A DNA stretch of 64,000 nucleotides from Streptomyces sp. NBC_00490 (lineage in GTDB: Bacteria; Actinomycetota; Actinomycetes; Streptomycetales; Streptomycetaceae), in contig NZ_CP107869.1 in NCBI RefSeq assembly GCF_036013645.1, positions 9,796,001-9,860,000 on the forward strand, given 5' to 3'. Under the pieces are notes generated by a model that made no database searches, had not been told where the DNA came from, and saw only the letters and a list, made by a program, of their open reading frames with translations. Made by a program: the position numbers and the translations under genes. Of the stretch, positions 52,818 through 62,272 are shown piece after piece; the stretch's first letter is position 1; every line of letters starts with the position of its first letter.

Positions 52818-53604
52818 CCGCCTGCTGCTACCACGAGAACCACGACCGGCAGCCCGCCGCCTGAGGGTCTCGCGGTGGCTTCGGCCGTCGACCACCTCCA
52901 GGCATCCTTTGGAATCGATCATTCAGGGACACTGCCGCGTGTTGGCTGCTGTGAAGGCGGTGCAACACCCGGAGCTGGTGCGGCCGATATTTCACCGCCG
53001 CAGCCCCTCTCGTCGGGTCTCGTCGGGCTTCCCAGTGCACCACCGCCTTGGCGGTGCTGATCGCGGGTTCGCGCCGCACACATCTGCGCAGTGAGTGGCA
53101 GGCGATCCTGGCGAGCAGCGATGCCCCGGACGCAGGGCTGACCCCAAGGCAGCGTCACCGCCTGGCCCGCGGATTTCTCCTCGCCGCCCTGCTCATCCGT
53201 CGGCCTGACCTGTCGGGATGGCTGGGCCCCTAGCGACTGGGTCATCGCATCTCCGTCACGCTCCAACAGCCTTGTCGCCACCGGCGTTGGCGCGCATGTT
53301 CTCTACATTCAGCACGCCGATGGCCTTCACGCCCTGCTCACCGAGGGCCGGGGCTGGTGTGCGGGATCGCCATGCGCCTGTTCCTCAACTGGCTTCGTCG
53401 CGTGCGCGGCATCGAACTCGCGGCTGCGCGCAGTGACTCCGAGGGTCCTTAAAGCACTCATCCTCGCCCGCGCAGTGGGCCGCAGAGCGCGGCCGACGCG
53501 CGAGGCCTGCAGTCACTCCGCCCCAGAAGCCGAAAGAATGTTCCATTTGTAAGGGGTGGCGGGTTAAGGTCACGTTCTGCTGATCTTGTATGGAGGTGCC
53601 CCGG
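52818..53604. other. 787-base gap without recognisable gene
   Basis: Multiple short open frames on both strands, none with a domain or coherent codon use. The last 60 bases before the LexA-like gene are AT-rich (GAATGTTCCATTTGTAAG) and probably hold its promoter. I see no clear actinobacterial SOS box of the TCGAAC-N4-GTTCGA type. Confidence 0.4.
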
Positions 53605-54282
53605 ATGGATGCCACCAGCCACGCTCGTCGAGGCCGCCCTCCGGGCCCGCGGACCGCCGCGGGCGAGCTGACGGAGCGCCAGGCCGCGATCGTCCGCTAC
53701 ATCACGGAGTTCGTCGGCCGGCAGGGCTATCCGCCGTCGATGCGGGAAATCGGCGCAGCCGTGGATCTCGCCAGCACCTCCTCGGTCGCCCACCAACTGA
53801 TGGCGCTCGAGAGCAAGGGCGTTCTCTACCGCGACCCGCACCGTCCTCGCGCCTACCGGGTCAGGCCCTCATGGGCACCCGACTTGAACAACCGCGGTGA
53901 GGCGCCCGTCGACGTACCGCTCGTCGGCCGGATCGCCGCCGGCGCGCCGCTTCTCGCCGAGGAGATGGTCGAGGACGTGTACTCCTTGCCCCGCCAAGTC
54001 GTGGGCGACGGGGACCTGTTCGCCCTGACGGTGTCCGGGGACTCCATGATCGACGCGGCGATCTGCGACGGCGACATCGTGACCGTCAGGCGCCAGGACA
54101 GCGCCGACCACGGCGACATCGTCGCCGCGCTGCTGGACGACGAAGCAACCGTCAAGGTGCTGCGGCGGAGAGAAGAGGACGGGAGGGTGTGGCTCATGCC
54201 CCGCAATCCCGCCTATGCGCCGATCCCGGGCGACCAGGCGCAGATCCTCGGCAAGGTCGTCGGCGTCCTGCGCCTGCTCTGA
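53605..54282 (+). CDS. lexA: LexA-type repressor (paralogue)
   Basis: 225 residues, full LexA architecture. The N-terminal winged helix is [20 protein letters not shown] followed by [20 protein letters not shown]; the cleavage site is Ala-Gly in [12 protein letters not shown]; the self-cleavage Ser is in [12 protein letters not shown] and Lys in EATVKVLRR. It would repress SOS genes until RecA-stimulated autocleavage. ATG 53605 is preferred over 53590 because GGAGG lies eight bases before it. No lexA partner such as nrdR is adjacent, and an accessory location suggests a second copy. Confidence 0.92.
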   Translation: MDATSHARRGRPPGPRTAAGELTERQAAIVRYITEFVGRQGYPPSMREIGAAVDLASTSSVAHQLMALESKGVLYRDPHRPRAYRVRPSWAPDLNNRGEAPVDVPLVGRIAAGAPLLAEEMVEDVYSLPRQVVGDGDLFALTVSGDSMIDAAICDGDIVTVRRQDSADHGDIVAALLDDEATVKVLRRREEDGRVWLMPRNPAYAPIPGDQAQILGKVVGVLRLL

Positions 54283-54928
54283 TCACCCACACAAGACGGC
54301 GGCTGCCCAGCAGCGGACCGACAGCCTGGCCGAACGCAGCCCAGCCAACGGTGTCTGACGGGATACCTGTCAACGCCCGTGATGTCAGGAAGACGTCAGG
54401 CGGAAAAGGTGGCCAGCCGGTCCCAGAGTACCCGCCAGTCCATCGCCGGGCTGATGGTCCGGTCTGGCCGCGCCGAGTTCCAGGGCCGGCTCTTCCTTGC
54501 AACCAGGTCGCCGCGCGGAAATTCCGGTGGAACTGTTGTGGCACGTTCTGACCCGGCCACTGCGGCGCGGGGCGGGTGGCAGCCCAGTTCGTTCCAGCGA
54601 TGTCCGCTCGCTGCGAGTGCTGTGCCACACACCATGGATCCGTTCGCGCGGGCGTTTTCCCGCTCCGTCGCACCCGAGCCGAACTCCGCCAGGCCGAACC
54701 CGACGGCACCGCGCCTCACGACGTTCTGGCCCTGAAGGGTCAGCAGCGCCGCGAAGCGGAAGTCCCGGGCTTCGAAGGCGAGATCGGACACGGCCAGCAT
54801 CAACACGTCGATGATGAACACCGCAGTGGACGTCATGGCACAGGTCCAGGTCGCGGCTACCGCCGGAGAAGATGCCCCTCACCGACCTATGATGCGATCC
54901 CGGCCCTCCACCTCCCTGGAGAAGACGC
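54283..54928. other. 646-base gap without recognisable gene
   Basis: An open minus-strand frame of 146 codons (54396-54836) has no recognised domain and poor coding character. No IS ends, palindromes or RNA were identified. Confidence 0.4.
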
Positions 54929-55465
54929 ATGACGAATGCGAGCACCGGCAAGGTGGTCGTGAACAGGGTGATGTCCCTCGACGGGTTCATCGCCGGTCCC
55001 GGCCACACGATGGACTGGATCTTCGAGCACATGACGTCGGCGACGTTCCCGGAAGTCATGGCGGCCACGGGCGCCATGCTCATCGGCCGGGGCACGTACG
55101 AGGTCGGCAAGCGCATGTCCGACGAGAACACCGGCTACGACGGCGGGGCGCAGTTCGTCCTCACCCACCGCCCGCCCGACGAGCCGGACCCCAACGTCAC
55201 CTTCCTCACCTGCGACGTCCAGGAAGCCGTGGCCACGGCACGCCGCGCCGCCGGCGACAAGAACCTGGAGATCCTCGGCGCCGACGTGGCCGCCCAGTGC
55301 CTGCAACGCGGCCTCGTCGACGAGATCCTGGTGTACGTGCTGCCGGTGCTGTTGGGCGACGGCGTCCGCTTCGCGCCGCCAGGCCTCGACCGGATCGACC
55401 TGGAACCGTTCAGCAACGTCCAGTCGGGCGGGGTCACCATGCTGCGCTTCCACGTGCGCAAATAG
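54929..55465 (+). CDS. dihydrofolate reductase-family protein (RibD C-terminal-like)
   Basis: 178 residues. VNRVMSLDGFIAGPGHTMDW is the diagnostic N-terminus of the stand-alone RibD-C/YwjB family; MLIGRGTYEVGKRMSDE and LEILGADVAAQCLQRGLVDE with ILVYVLPVLLGDGVRF complete the DHFR-like fold with its NADPH-binding loop. These are NADPH-dependent reductases of unknown substrates in actinomycetes. GGAG lies upstream of the ATG. Solitary gene, 220 bases before IS copy 2. Confidence 0.9.
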   Translation: MTNASTGKVVVNRVMSLDGFIAGPGHTMDWIFEHMTSATFPEVMAATGAMLIGRGTYEVGKRMSDENTGYDGGAQFVLTHRPPDEPDPNVTFLTCDVQEAVATARRAAGDKNLEILGADVAAQCLQRGLVDEILVYVLPVLLGDGVRFAPPGLDRIDLEPFSNVQSGGVTMLRFHVRK

Positions 55466-55685
55466 GCGCGGTCGCAACTACTGGCCTGCTGTCATGGCCC
55501 TCATCCCGTGGGGCAAGTCGCCCCCAGCGCGGCGCCCGAGGCCGCTCGGATCGCGGCGCCGTGGTCGTGGCGGAAGTGGGCCAAACTCGAAGGACGAAGG
55601 CCGTGGCGTCGTTACCCGGACTGCGTTTCTGCTTGGCGGGGCTCAGCATGTAGTCAGCGGACCGGGTCACTACGATTCTGATCAT

Positions 55686-57072
55686 CGGGTCTGTCCTTCG
55701 TGGATACCCCGGCCTTCAGGCCGGGGAGGAATCGAAGCTCTGGCGGAGCAGGGCAGGGGAAGCCGGTTCGCCGCCCAGGCGGACCGGCGTGCGCCGTCTG
55801 CCGGCCGACTCCCTTTGTCCACACGGAAATTGATACGCTGTGAGGTGTGGCGGAGCAGGTCAAGCGGGCGTTCAAGTACCGCTTTTACCCCACCGGCGTG
55901 CAGGCGGCTGAGTTGTCGCGCACGTTCGGCTGTGTCCGCCTCGTCTACAACAAGGCCTTGGAGGAGCGCACGCGGGCCTGGTACGGCGAGCAGCGCCGCA
56001 TCTCCTACGTGCAGTCCTCCGCCGCGTTGACGCAGTGGAAGAAGACCGAGGAACTCGCTTTTCTGGCGGAGGTGTCCTCGGTTCCGTTGCAGCAGGCGCT
56101 GCGCCATTTGCAGACGGCGTTCGGGAACTTCTTCGCCAAGCGTGCGAAGTACCCGCGCTACAAGTCCCGTAAGAAGTCGCGGGCGTCGGCCGAGTACACG
56201 CGTAGTGCCTTCACCTGGCGCGACGGACAGCTGACCTTGGCGAAGATGGCCGGCCCTTTGGACATCCGCTGGTCGCGCCCCCTGCCCGAGGGGACGGAGC
56301 CGAGCACGGTGACGGTGTCCCGAGACGCGGCGGGTCGCTGGTTCGTGTCCCTGCTGTGCCAGGACACCATCGCCCCGGCCCCCGCCACCACGAACGCGGT
56401 GGGCCTGGACGCCGGGATCACCTCCCTGGTGACCCTGTCCACCGGCGAGAAGGTCGCCAATCCCCGGCACGAACGGCGTGACCGTGCCCGCCTGGCGAAG
56501 GCGCAGCGGGAGTTGTCGCGCAAGGCGAAGGGTTCGGCGAACCGGGAGAAGGCCCGCCGTAAGGTGGCCCGGGTGCATGCGCGGATCGCCGACCGGCGCC
56601 GCGATGTTCTGCACAAGCTGTCGACTCGACTCGTCCGCGAGAATCAAACGGTCGTGATCGAGGACCTGAGCGTGCGCAACCTGCTGAAGAACGGCACGCT
56701 CGCACGCGCCATCAGTGATGCGGCCTGGACGGACCTGCGCTCCCTGCTGGAGTACAAGTGCGCCTGGTACGGGCGTGAACTTCTGGTGATCGACCGATTC
56801 TTTCCCAGCAGCAAGCTGTGTGGGAACTGCGGGACGGTCGCGGCGAAGATGCCGCTGAACGTCCGCGTGTGGACGTGCGTGTGCGGCGCGGTGCATGACC
56901 GCGACGTGAATGCGGCACGCAACATTTTGGCCGCCGGGCTGGCGGCGTCTGCCTGTGGAGACGGTGTAAGACCTCAACGGGAGTCCTCCCGGACGGGGCG
57001 GTCGTCGGTGAAGCAGGAACCCCAGCGGGCGACCGCTGGAATCCCCCGCCTTTAGGCGGGGGAGGAAGTCAA
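55686..57072 (+). mobile_element. IS200/IS605-group element, tnpB only (IS1341 type), copy 2
   Basis: 1387 bases, the same length as copy 1. The left end CGGGTCTG with hairpin CCCCGGCC-TTCA-GGCCGGGG follows TCAT. The right end is CCCCCGCC-TTTA-GGCGGGGG then AGGAAGTCAA. The leader between the left hairpin and tnpB differs clearly from copy 1, so this is an independent insertion of a related element. Removing it joins TCAT to GTGGAGAG and recreates the ATG of an SMI1/KNR4 gene. Confidence 0.87.
55847..57055 (+). CDS. tnpB: TnpB RNA-guided nuclease, copy 2
   Basis: 402 residues; the RuvC Asp (VGLDAGI), Glu (VIEDLSVRN) and Asp (HDRDVNAARN) and four zinc-finger Cys are all intact. It differs from copy 1 at about 16 positions, e.g. 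VREWTCACGVV versus VRVWTCVCGAV. The GTG start is exactly 161 bases inside the element, as in copy 1. The stop lies in the right-end hairpin loop. Its frame continues into the interrupted SMI1 gene, separated only by the TAG stop. Confidence 0.93.
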   Translation: MAEQVKRAFKYRFYPTGVQAAELSRTFGCVRLVYNKALEERTRAWYGEQRRISYVQSSAALTQWKKTEELAFLAEVSSVPLQQALRHLQTAFGNFFAKRAKYPRYKSRKKSRASAEYTRSAFTWRDGQLTLAKMAGPLDIRWSRPLPEGTEPSTVTVSRDAAGRWFVSLLCQDTIAPAPATTNAVGLDAGITSLVTLSTGEKVANPRHERRDRARLAKAQRELSRKAKGSANREKARRKVARVHARIADRRRDVLHKLSTRLVRENQTVVIEDLSVRNLLKNGTLARAISDAAWTDLRSLLEYKCAWYGRELLVIDRFFPSSKLCGNCGTVAAKMPLNVRVWTCVCGAVHDRDVNAARNILAAGLAASACGDGVRPQRESSRTGRSSVKQEPQRATAGIPRL

Positions 57073-57092
57073 GTGGAGAGAGACGGCCCTGC
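56923..57092 (+). ncRNA. predicted right-end guide RNA of TnpB copy 2
   Basis: By analogy with copy 1, the scaffold should end at GTCAA (57072) and the guide would begin GTGGAGAGAGACGGCCCTGC, which is the 5' end of the interrupted SMI1 gene. Extent is inferred; the hairpin is seen directly. Confidence 0.45.
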
Positions 57093-57508
57093 AGGCCTTT
57101 CCCGATGTCGGCTTCCGGGAGCCGGTTCATGACGCCGAACTCGCCGCGGCCGAGCGACGGTTGGGCCGTGAGCTCCCCGCAGAGCTGCGGCACATGCTCC
57201 TGGAGAGCAACGGGGTGATCGGACCAACTTCGGTCGACACCGTCTGGGCACTCGACCAGATCGTCGAGCGGAACCGTCTCTTCTGGTCCGACCCGTCCTT
57301 TGCCCAGTTGTATATGCCGTTTGATGCCCTGTTGTTCTTCGGAGACAACGGGGGTGGTGATCATTTCGCCTTCGTGCAGAGACCGCAGCGTCCCGACATC
57401 TTCGTGTGGGAGCACGCGAGCGACAGCAGACGGTGGGTGGCCGGCGACCTGCGGGACTACCTCATGCGCTCGCTTCGCGAAGGTGGCGACGACTGGTATC
57501 AGCTGTAG
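57074..57508 (+). pseudogene. SMI1/KNR4-family gene, start codon split by IS insertion
   Basis: From TGG 57074 the protein reads WRETALQAFPDVGFREPVHD, then AELAAAERRLGRELPAELRH and MLLESNGVIGPTSVDTVW, the typical SMI1/KNR4 start, ending LREGGDDWYQL. The native ATG is missing: joining the IS flanks gives tcATG-TGG-AGA. No in-frame ATG or GTG remains before residue about 40. SMI1/KNR4 proteins are often immunity proteins of toxin systems. The rest of the frame is intact, so the element alone caused the inactivation. Confidence 0.85.
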
Positions 57509-57514
57509 TCGCCG

Positions 57515-57980
57515 GGATCGACTCGTGCTCTTCGCGGTGTCGCGCAGGTGCTGTATCTGGTCCGGCGCGAGACGGCGGACGTCCCAGATGAGGCCGGTCA
57601 CGTCGACGACGGCCTGCGACGGGGACGCCGTGCGGTCCTGCAGCTTGAGGCCGCTCAGTGTGGCCAGGTCGTCGGCGCGTATGCCTAGCACGATGGCGTA
57701 GTCGACCAGGAGATCGCGTGTCAGCTCTATCCGGCCGTGGCCGACCGGCGTGGTGCGGGAGGCCGCGCTGCGGGCCCTCGCGGATGGCGTGGATCCGTGC
57801 CCGCACTGCCGACCCGACTCGCACATCGACCGATGATGAGGCGCTCTTTCGAGGCTTGTGGGCTGCCTTCTTCGCTGCTGGAGCCATTTTGCCTGTATCC
57901 GCTGCTTCCTCCTTCGCCCCGATCCCGCCCGAGGTGGCCGTCTGGTCGAGTTCTGCGGCCATCTCGTTGACCGCATTGCT
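57515..57980 (-). pseudogene. helix-turn-helix protein relic
   Basis: A minus-strand frame carries LTRDLLVDYAIVLGIRADDL and VVDVTGLIWDVRRLAPDQIQ followed by HLRDTAKS, the C-terminal half of a Streptomyces XRE-like family. The upstream part MAPAAKKAAHKPRKSAS and VRARIHAIREG is in another frame, and the intervening helix-turn-helix is missing. A deletion and a frameshift are the simplest explanation. Confidence 0.55.
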
Positions 57981-58288
57981 CAGGCAGGGGGGGCGGGAGG
58001 GCTGGCAGGGCGACATAGAAGGACTTTGCTTCAGTCGGAGATGGGCCGGTACTCCTCGGCACGCCTGCACGCCGATAGCCTCTCGGCACCCCTGCGAGGT
58101 GGTCGCAGTTCCCTTTCTGGCTCATGCGCCTCGTATCCCATGGTGGTCGCGTCGACTATCGGAACTGATGCAGATAAACACGCATGAAATGACCGTTTTA
58201 CGTGACTCTTTCTGGCAAAGTCGCTGCGTGTTCAGGGGTGCGTCAGGTGAGGCGCCCCAAGCGTCAATTGACCAGGGAAATGCCATGA

Positions 58289-59569
58289 GTGACGCAGGAG
58301 GCTTCTCCGGCCGGAACGCAGACCGGAGTACGGATCCCGGTGAGCCTGATGGGCCCGGTCGGCACCCTGCTCACCGTCGTCGTCACCGTCGTCGTCTTCT
58401 TCTTCGGCAAGCCCTCCACCGCAGGAGGCAACGCAGCCGCCTGCTTGCCGGTCTTGAGGCAGTGCCCTGTCCCGGCCCTGCCCCCGTGGAGCGGGTCAAC
58501 CCTGGTCGGCAACACGTGGCGCGGCACCACACGACACCCGCCCATCGGCCCCGGGGAAGGGGGCGGTATCGCGGCCATCCCGCCCGCATGGACCGGCCAC
58601 GTTGCGCATCCCACCGCCGAGACCAGGCGGGGGAGCCACCATGCCCCACCCCCGCAGGCCGCGGCGACGGCCCGGCAGGACGTCTCACCCCTCCTGCGAT
58701 CGTGCCTGACGTTCTCGGCTGGGCCTGTGGCACAGCCTGAGCAGCGCGCCGATGGCGCGGGACCGTTCACCACCCGGCTCACCTGGCGCCCGCCCGGCGG
58801 CGGCACCGCCGTGTGGGAGTCGCGGCTGGCCCGCCGGCGCGGAGTACTGGCTCTGCGTCCCCACGGTGCGGCGGCCGCTCGGCACATCCGTGCGGACGCC
58901 GTTGCCATCGCCCGTCTGAACAGACTCAACGTCATCGCGGCGATCGCTTTCGTCATCGGCGGGGCCCTTTTCGCCGCCGGTGCGGCCGTCGCCCAGTTCG
59001 GCTCTGGCGATGCCACCGAGTGCGCCTCGATCTACTTCGCGGGCGGCCTCTTCTTCAGTACCGGCGGGTACGTGTCACTGCTCCAGGTGATCAATGCGCC
59101 CCGCCACGAGGGCGGCGGCGAAGGCCGGCTGGTCACCGGCGGCTGGCGGTGGTGGAGTTACGAGCCGATGCGGGTGGACTGGCTGAGCACGTTCGTCCTG
59201 TTCGCGGGCACACTCGTCTTCGCCGTCGACTTGCTGGATTCCTTCCTGCAGGGTCTGAACGCCCATCAGGTCAACCGGCTGATCTGGGTGCCCGATGTGA
59301 TCGGTTGCGCCCTGTTCCTGGTCTCCGGCCACTTGGGCTTCGTTGAGGTCTGCCATGGTCGGCCCTGTTTGCGCCCGCGCAGCCTCGGCTGGTGGATCGT
59401 CGCCGTGAATCAGTTCGGCTCCGGCCTCTTCATGATTTCCGCGCTCGCTGCCTACACTCGCCCCGCCACCGACAGCCTCGTCAACGCCGACATCGCCAAC
59501 TGGGGCACCCTGACCGGCGCCCTGTGTTTCTCCCTCGCAGGGCTCCTCCAACTCGGCGAACACCCGTAG
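58289..59569 (+). CDS. multi-helix membrane protein, uncertain N-terminus
   Basis: The C-terminal 270 residues are clearly a membrane domain with six helices (VIAAIAFVIGGALFAAGAAV, LSTFVLFAGTLVFAVDLL, VIGCALFLVSGHLGFVEVCH, LGWWIVAVNQFGSGLFMISA). They are preceded by RLTWRPPGGGTAVWESRLAR. Residues 1-140 from the GTG at 58289 are of low complexity apart from one helix (TLLTVVVTVVVFFF) and may not be part of the gene; GTG 58727 is a plausible alternative start. Function unknown. Confidence 0.65.
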   Translation: MTQEASPAGTQTGVRIPVSLMGPVGTLLTVVVTVVVFFFGKPSTAGGNAAACLPVLRQCPVPALPPWSGSTLVGNTWRGTTRHPPIGPGEGGGIAAIPPAWTGHVAHPTAETRRGSHHAPPPQAAATARQDVSPLLRSCLTFSAGPVAQPEQRADGAGPFTTRLTWRPPGGGTAVWESRLARRRGVLALRPHGAAAARHIRADAVAIARLNRLNVIAAIAFVIGGALFAAGAAVAQFGSGDATECASIYFAGGLFFSTGGYVSLLQVINAPRHEGGGEGRLVTGGWRWWSYEPMRVDWLSTFVLFAGTLVFAVDLLDSFLQGLNAHQVNRLIWVPDVIGCALFLVSGHLGFVEVCHGRPCLRPRSLGWWIVAVNQFGSGLFMISALAAYTRPATDSLVNADIANWGTLTGALCFSLAGLLQLGEHP

Positions 59570-59643
59570 CTGGTGCTGTTGCGCGTCGGCGAGACGCCGG
59601 TGTGAGCAGTCCGTACGCCGACAGCTGTGCCGGTTGCTGTGGC

Positions 59644-59721
59644 GACATGACGAGGCCGCCCGCCGGTTTCCCCCGTGGCGGGCGGCTCGTGGTCTTGAGC
59701 GTCCAGAGATCGAAGTCGGCG
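59644..59721 (-). repeat. repeated hairpin element, copy B
   Basis: The inverted counterpart of the element at 33135. Read on the minus strand it has the same TTCGATCTCTGGACGCTCAA lead, then GCCGCCCGCC, a 12-base loop and GGCGGGCGGC with additional CGAG/CTCG pairing. It lies 75 bases after the membrane-protein stop and could act as its terminator. The rest of the gap to 60020 holds no gene. Confidence 0.6.
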
Positions 59722-60020
59722 GCGGTACGGATTCTTTACAGGAGAAGTAACCGCAGCCTGCGCACCTGAACAGGGGCCACCGTAGCGGGGTGGCCCGCGG
59801 GCGGGCATCTGAATTACACCGGAGTGCGAGCTTGAGTTGACCTTCTTCGCTGCGTGTCTGCCCCTGGATGATCGAGACCGTCACGTAGGCGACGCCTGTG
59901 ATCGCCCTCTCTCTGAGCTGAGCGGCAAATGGTTTCGGAACACCGGTGAGGCGAATCCTCGTTCTGCCGTGTTTCCCAACTCGTTCTTCACAGAGCGCAG
60001 CGATCAACCAGGAGTTTCCA

Positions 60021-61604
60021 CTACGCCGGCGGCCGTGCCTGTCGGCCGTCCGTCGCCACCAGTCGGCGGATCGTGTCCATGTCCAGAGCCGGGTTCGCAG
60101 CTGCAGGGTGGGCCAACTCCTCGTCGTTGAGGAGTACTGCCAGCCGGGACTGCGGAAGGTTCGGGTGGCGCGTCGCCGCAAACCTCACGTCAGGGTCCGG
60201 GTCCTGGGTGAGCCGCTCTATGGCTTCCGGCTCAGTTTCGGGGTCGCGTGTAGCCAAGGCCCGGACCTCGGGGTCCTCGTGGTCGGCGAAGGCGGCCAGT
60301 CCGTCGGTCGGAAAGTTCGGCCGGGTGGTGAGGTGGCTGCGCTCGGGTCCGGTGTACTCGAGGAAGCTGCGCAGCAGAAGCGGCGCGGGAGCGTCTGGAT
60401 GGTTCTGGGCCAGCAGGACGCGCACGCCGAGGTCGTCGTCGGCGGCCAGGCGCACTACAAGGTCCGGTGGCAGCAGATGGTCCCTGGCTGCTTGCCGGCG
60501 CAGCAGTGGGTGGTTGGAGAGCGCGTTCCGGCGGGTGGTCCCGGGATCCCGCGGCACCTCGGGCGCAGGGTGGAAGAGGAAGAGATGGTCCATGGGGACC
60601 TGGTAGTCGATCCGGTCCCGTTCCTCCTCGCTCAATGCTGGGTGGACGGATACGGCCAGCCGCACGTTGGGGTCGGGATCCGTCGCGAGTACGCGGCGCT
60701 CTGCCGGTCCCAAGTCCGCGCGGTACGCGACCTTCGTGCGCACGTCCGGGTCTGGATCGCCGACGAGTGCGCGGCGCTCGGCGGGTCTGAGGTCTGCGTG
60801 CTGCGCGATCAGGCTCCGTATCTCCGGAATCGGATCGGCGGCCAGGAGGACCACTGCGTCGGGAGGGAGGGTGGGGTTGACGGCGATCATCGCCTTGTCC
60901 TCTTCGCCGGCCGGACTGGCGAGGACGCTGTGCACTACGCCTGTGCTGAGGGCGTGGTGGAGCAGCATGTCCGAGCGGGCGTGGCACGGTCGGTCAGGGA
61001 GCGCGCTCTCCACCCACGCCGGATCCTGGTGGCGCGCATGCCGCTGCGCTGTCTCCCGGACCGTGTCGTCGGGGTCGCTCAGCAGGGCGGCACGTGTCTC
61101 CGCGGACAGGACCGTCCACCTGCCGACCCCCCAGCGGCGGACCTTCGCGACCGGATGCGTGGGCATGGATCGGCGTAGCCCGGTGGAGATCTGCCGGTAG
61201 AAGAAACCGCCCAGGAATTCGTCGTCATACGTGCTGATCATGTGGACGACGGCCTCGTCGGGCAAAGGTCTGGGCGAGGCGGGGGCAGCCGCTCGGGGTC
61301 CGTCGGCGAGGTGGGCGCGGACGAACCAGTCGGGATCGTCCAGCAGTCGAACTCGCTGGGCCGGATCAACATAGGGGTTACGCGCGAAGAAGCTGCGGGT
61401 GTAGGCGTCAGGATGCTCGATCACCGCGTCGACGACGGCGTCGGGCAGGATGCGGTCCCGGCACAGCACCATCCGTACTGCGAGCGGACCGACGGCGAGC
61501 AGCTGCAGCAGGATGCTCTCCGGCGCGGACGGGTTGAGAGCCAGCCCGGCGAGCCGACGTGTGGGGAGATCAGCGTCCGCCCAAATCCGCTCAGGCGTCC
61601 GCAT
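60021..61604 (-). CDS. LRV/HEAT-like repeat protein
   Basis: 527 residues built of about 15 irregular 22-24-residue helical repeats of the leucine-rich-repeat-variant type, e.g. NPALSEEERDRI-like NPTLPPDAVVLLAADPIPEI, DPDPDVRTKVAYRADLGPAE and DPDPNVRLAVSVHPALSEEE. No signal peptide or enzyme domain. Such solenoids mediate protein interactions. It stands alone between a membrane protein and a decayed toxin-antitoxin pair. Confidence 0.85.
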   Translation of the reverse strand: MRTPERIWADADLPTRRLAGLALNPSAPESILLQLLAVGPLAVRMVLCRDRILPDAVVDAVIEHPDAYTRSFFARNPYVDPAQRVRLLDDPDWFVRAHLADGPRAAAPASPRPLPDEAVVHMISTYDDEFLGGFFYRQISTGLRRSMPTHPVAKVRRWGVGRWTVLSAETRAALLSDPDDTVRETAQRHARHQDPAWVESALPDRPCHARSDMLLHHALSTGVVHSVLASPAGEEDKAMIAVNPTLPPDAVVLLAADPIPEIRSLIAQHADLRPAERRALVGDPDPDVRTKVAYRADLGPAERRVLATDPDPNVRLAVSVHPALSEEERDRIDYQVPMDHLFLFHPAPEVPRDPGTTRRNALSNHPLLRRQAARDHLLPPDLVVRLAADDDLGVRVLLAQNHPDAPAPLLLRSFLEYTGPERSHLTTRPNFPTDGLAAFADHEDPEVRALATRDPETEPEAIERLTQDPDPDVRFAATRHPNLPQSRLAVLLNDEELAHPAAANPALDMDTIRRLVATDGRQARPPA

Positions 61605-61700
61605 GTTTGTGCCCCCGAGGTGTCAACCGGCCTATTGGCTCTCCCTGTCCGCGATCTTAGCCGCCTTACTCGGATACGACCTGTCAGGAGGGTCCGATGA

Positions 61701-61938
61701 GTGCGCAGCCCCGAGGAAGCCCCCGCCGCGTCGGCCCCCGCCCAGCTGCTTCAGGAGTTGCGCGCCGACCGGTGCGCCGACGCATGGGTGCCCGCTTTCG
61801 AGCAGGACTGGGCACGCAGTCGTACGCACCTGGCGGTCTCGCCTCATCTCCGCCCCGGCTGTCGACGCATTCCTCGCGGGCCGGAGCGACGACTCCGACG
61901 GCATCGATCTGGACCAGGTCCTCGGAGCCTGTACGTGA
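61701..61938 (+). pseudogene. antitoxin-like gene, frameshifted (DUF6247-like)
   Basis: The first frame reads APAQLLQELRADRCADAWVP and AFEQDWARS. The continuation RTWRSRLISAPAVDAFLAGR, SDDSDGIDLDQVLG is in another frame ending at 61938. Comparison with similar Streptomyces antitoxins suggests a small deletion with frameshift near 61825. The stop TGA overlaps the following GTG (GTGA), the typical coupled layout of a toxin-antitoxin operon. Confidence 0.6.
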
Positions 61939-62220
61939 GCGACGCCGGGCTGCCCTGGCTCGCCCGCCTGTCGCCCCAAGCGGCAGGCACAGCCAAGGAG
62001 TTGACCGACCACGCACGCGAGATACTGAGGGATGTTTCCCGCCCTTCAATTCCCGCGACCCTGAAGGCGAGGCTGTCCGCTCCGCCTCGGTCGGACAGCT
62101 CACTGTTGTCTACTGGATCAACCGATCGGCCGGACACCTGTATCGGCTGAGTCAGACGATGGCCACGGCATCGGCCCCTACGTCCATGAGTTTTCGGCCG
62201 ACCGGCAGGGCCGCTGCCTG
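61935..62220 (+). pseudogene. RelE-like toxin gene, frameshifted
   Basis: GTG 61935 starts MSDAGLPWLARLSPQAAGTA and KELTDHAREILRDV. The remainder DPEGEAVRSASVGQLTVVYW, INRSAGHLYRLS is in a different frame after about 62030. The second half has the RelE/ParE-like pattern (variable helices, then REGEAxRxxVGxxxVxYxI). The shift breaks the protein before its C-terminal strands. Confidence 0.6.
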
Positions 62221-62272
62221 ACCATGTGCCCTCGGCCAGGAGGCAGCTGATCGGCTGCCCTATCCTCCTGCT

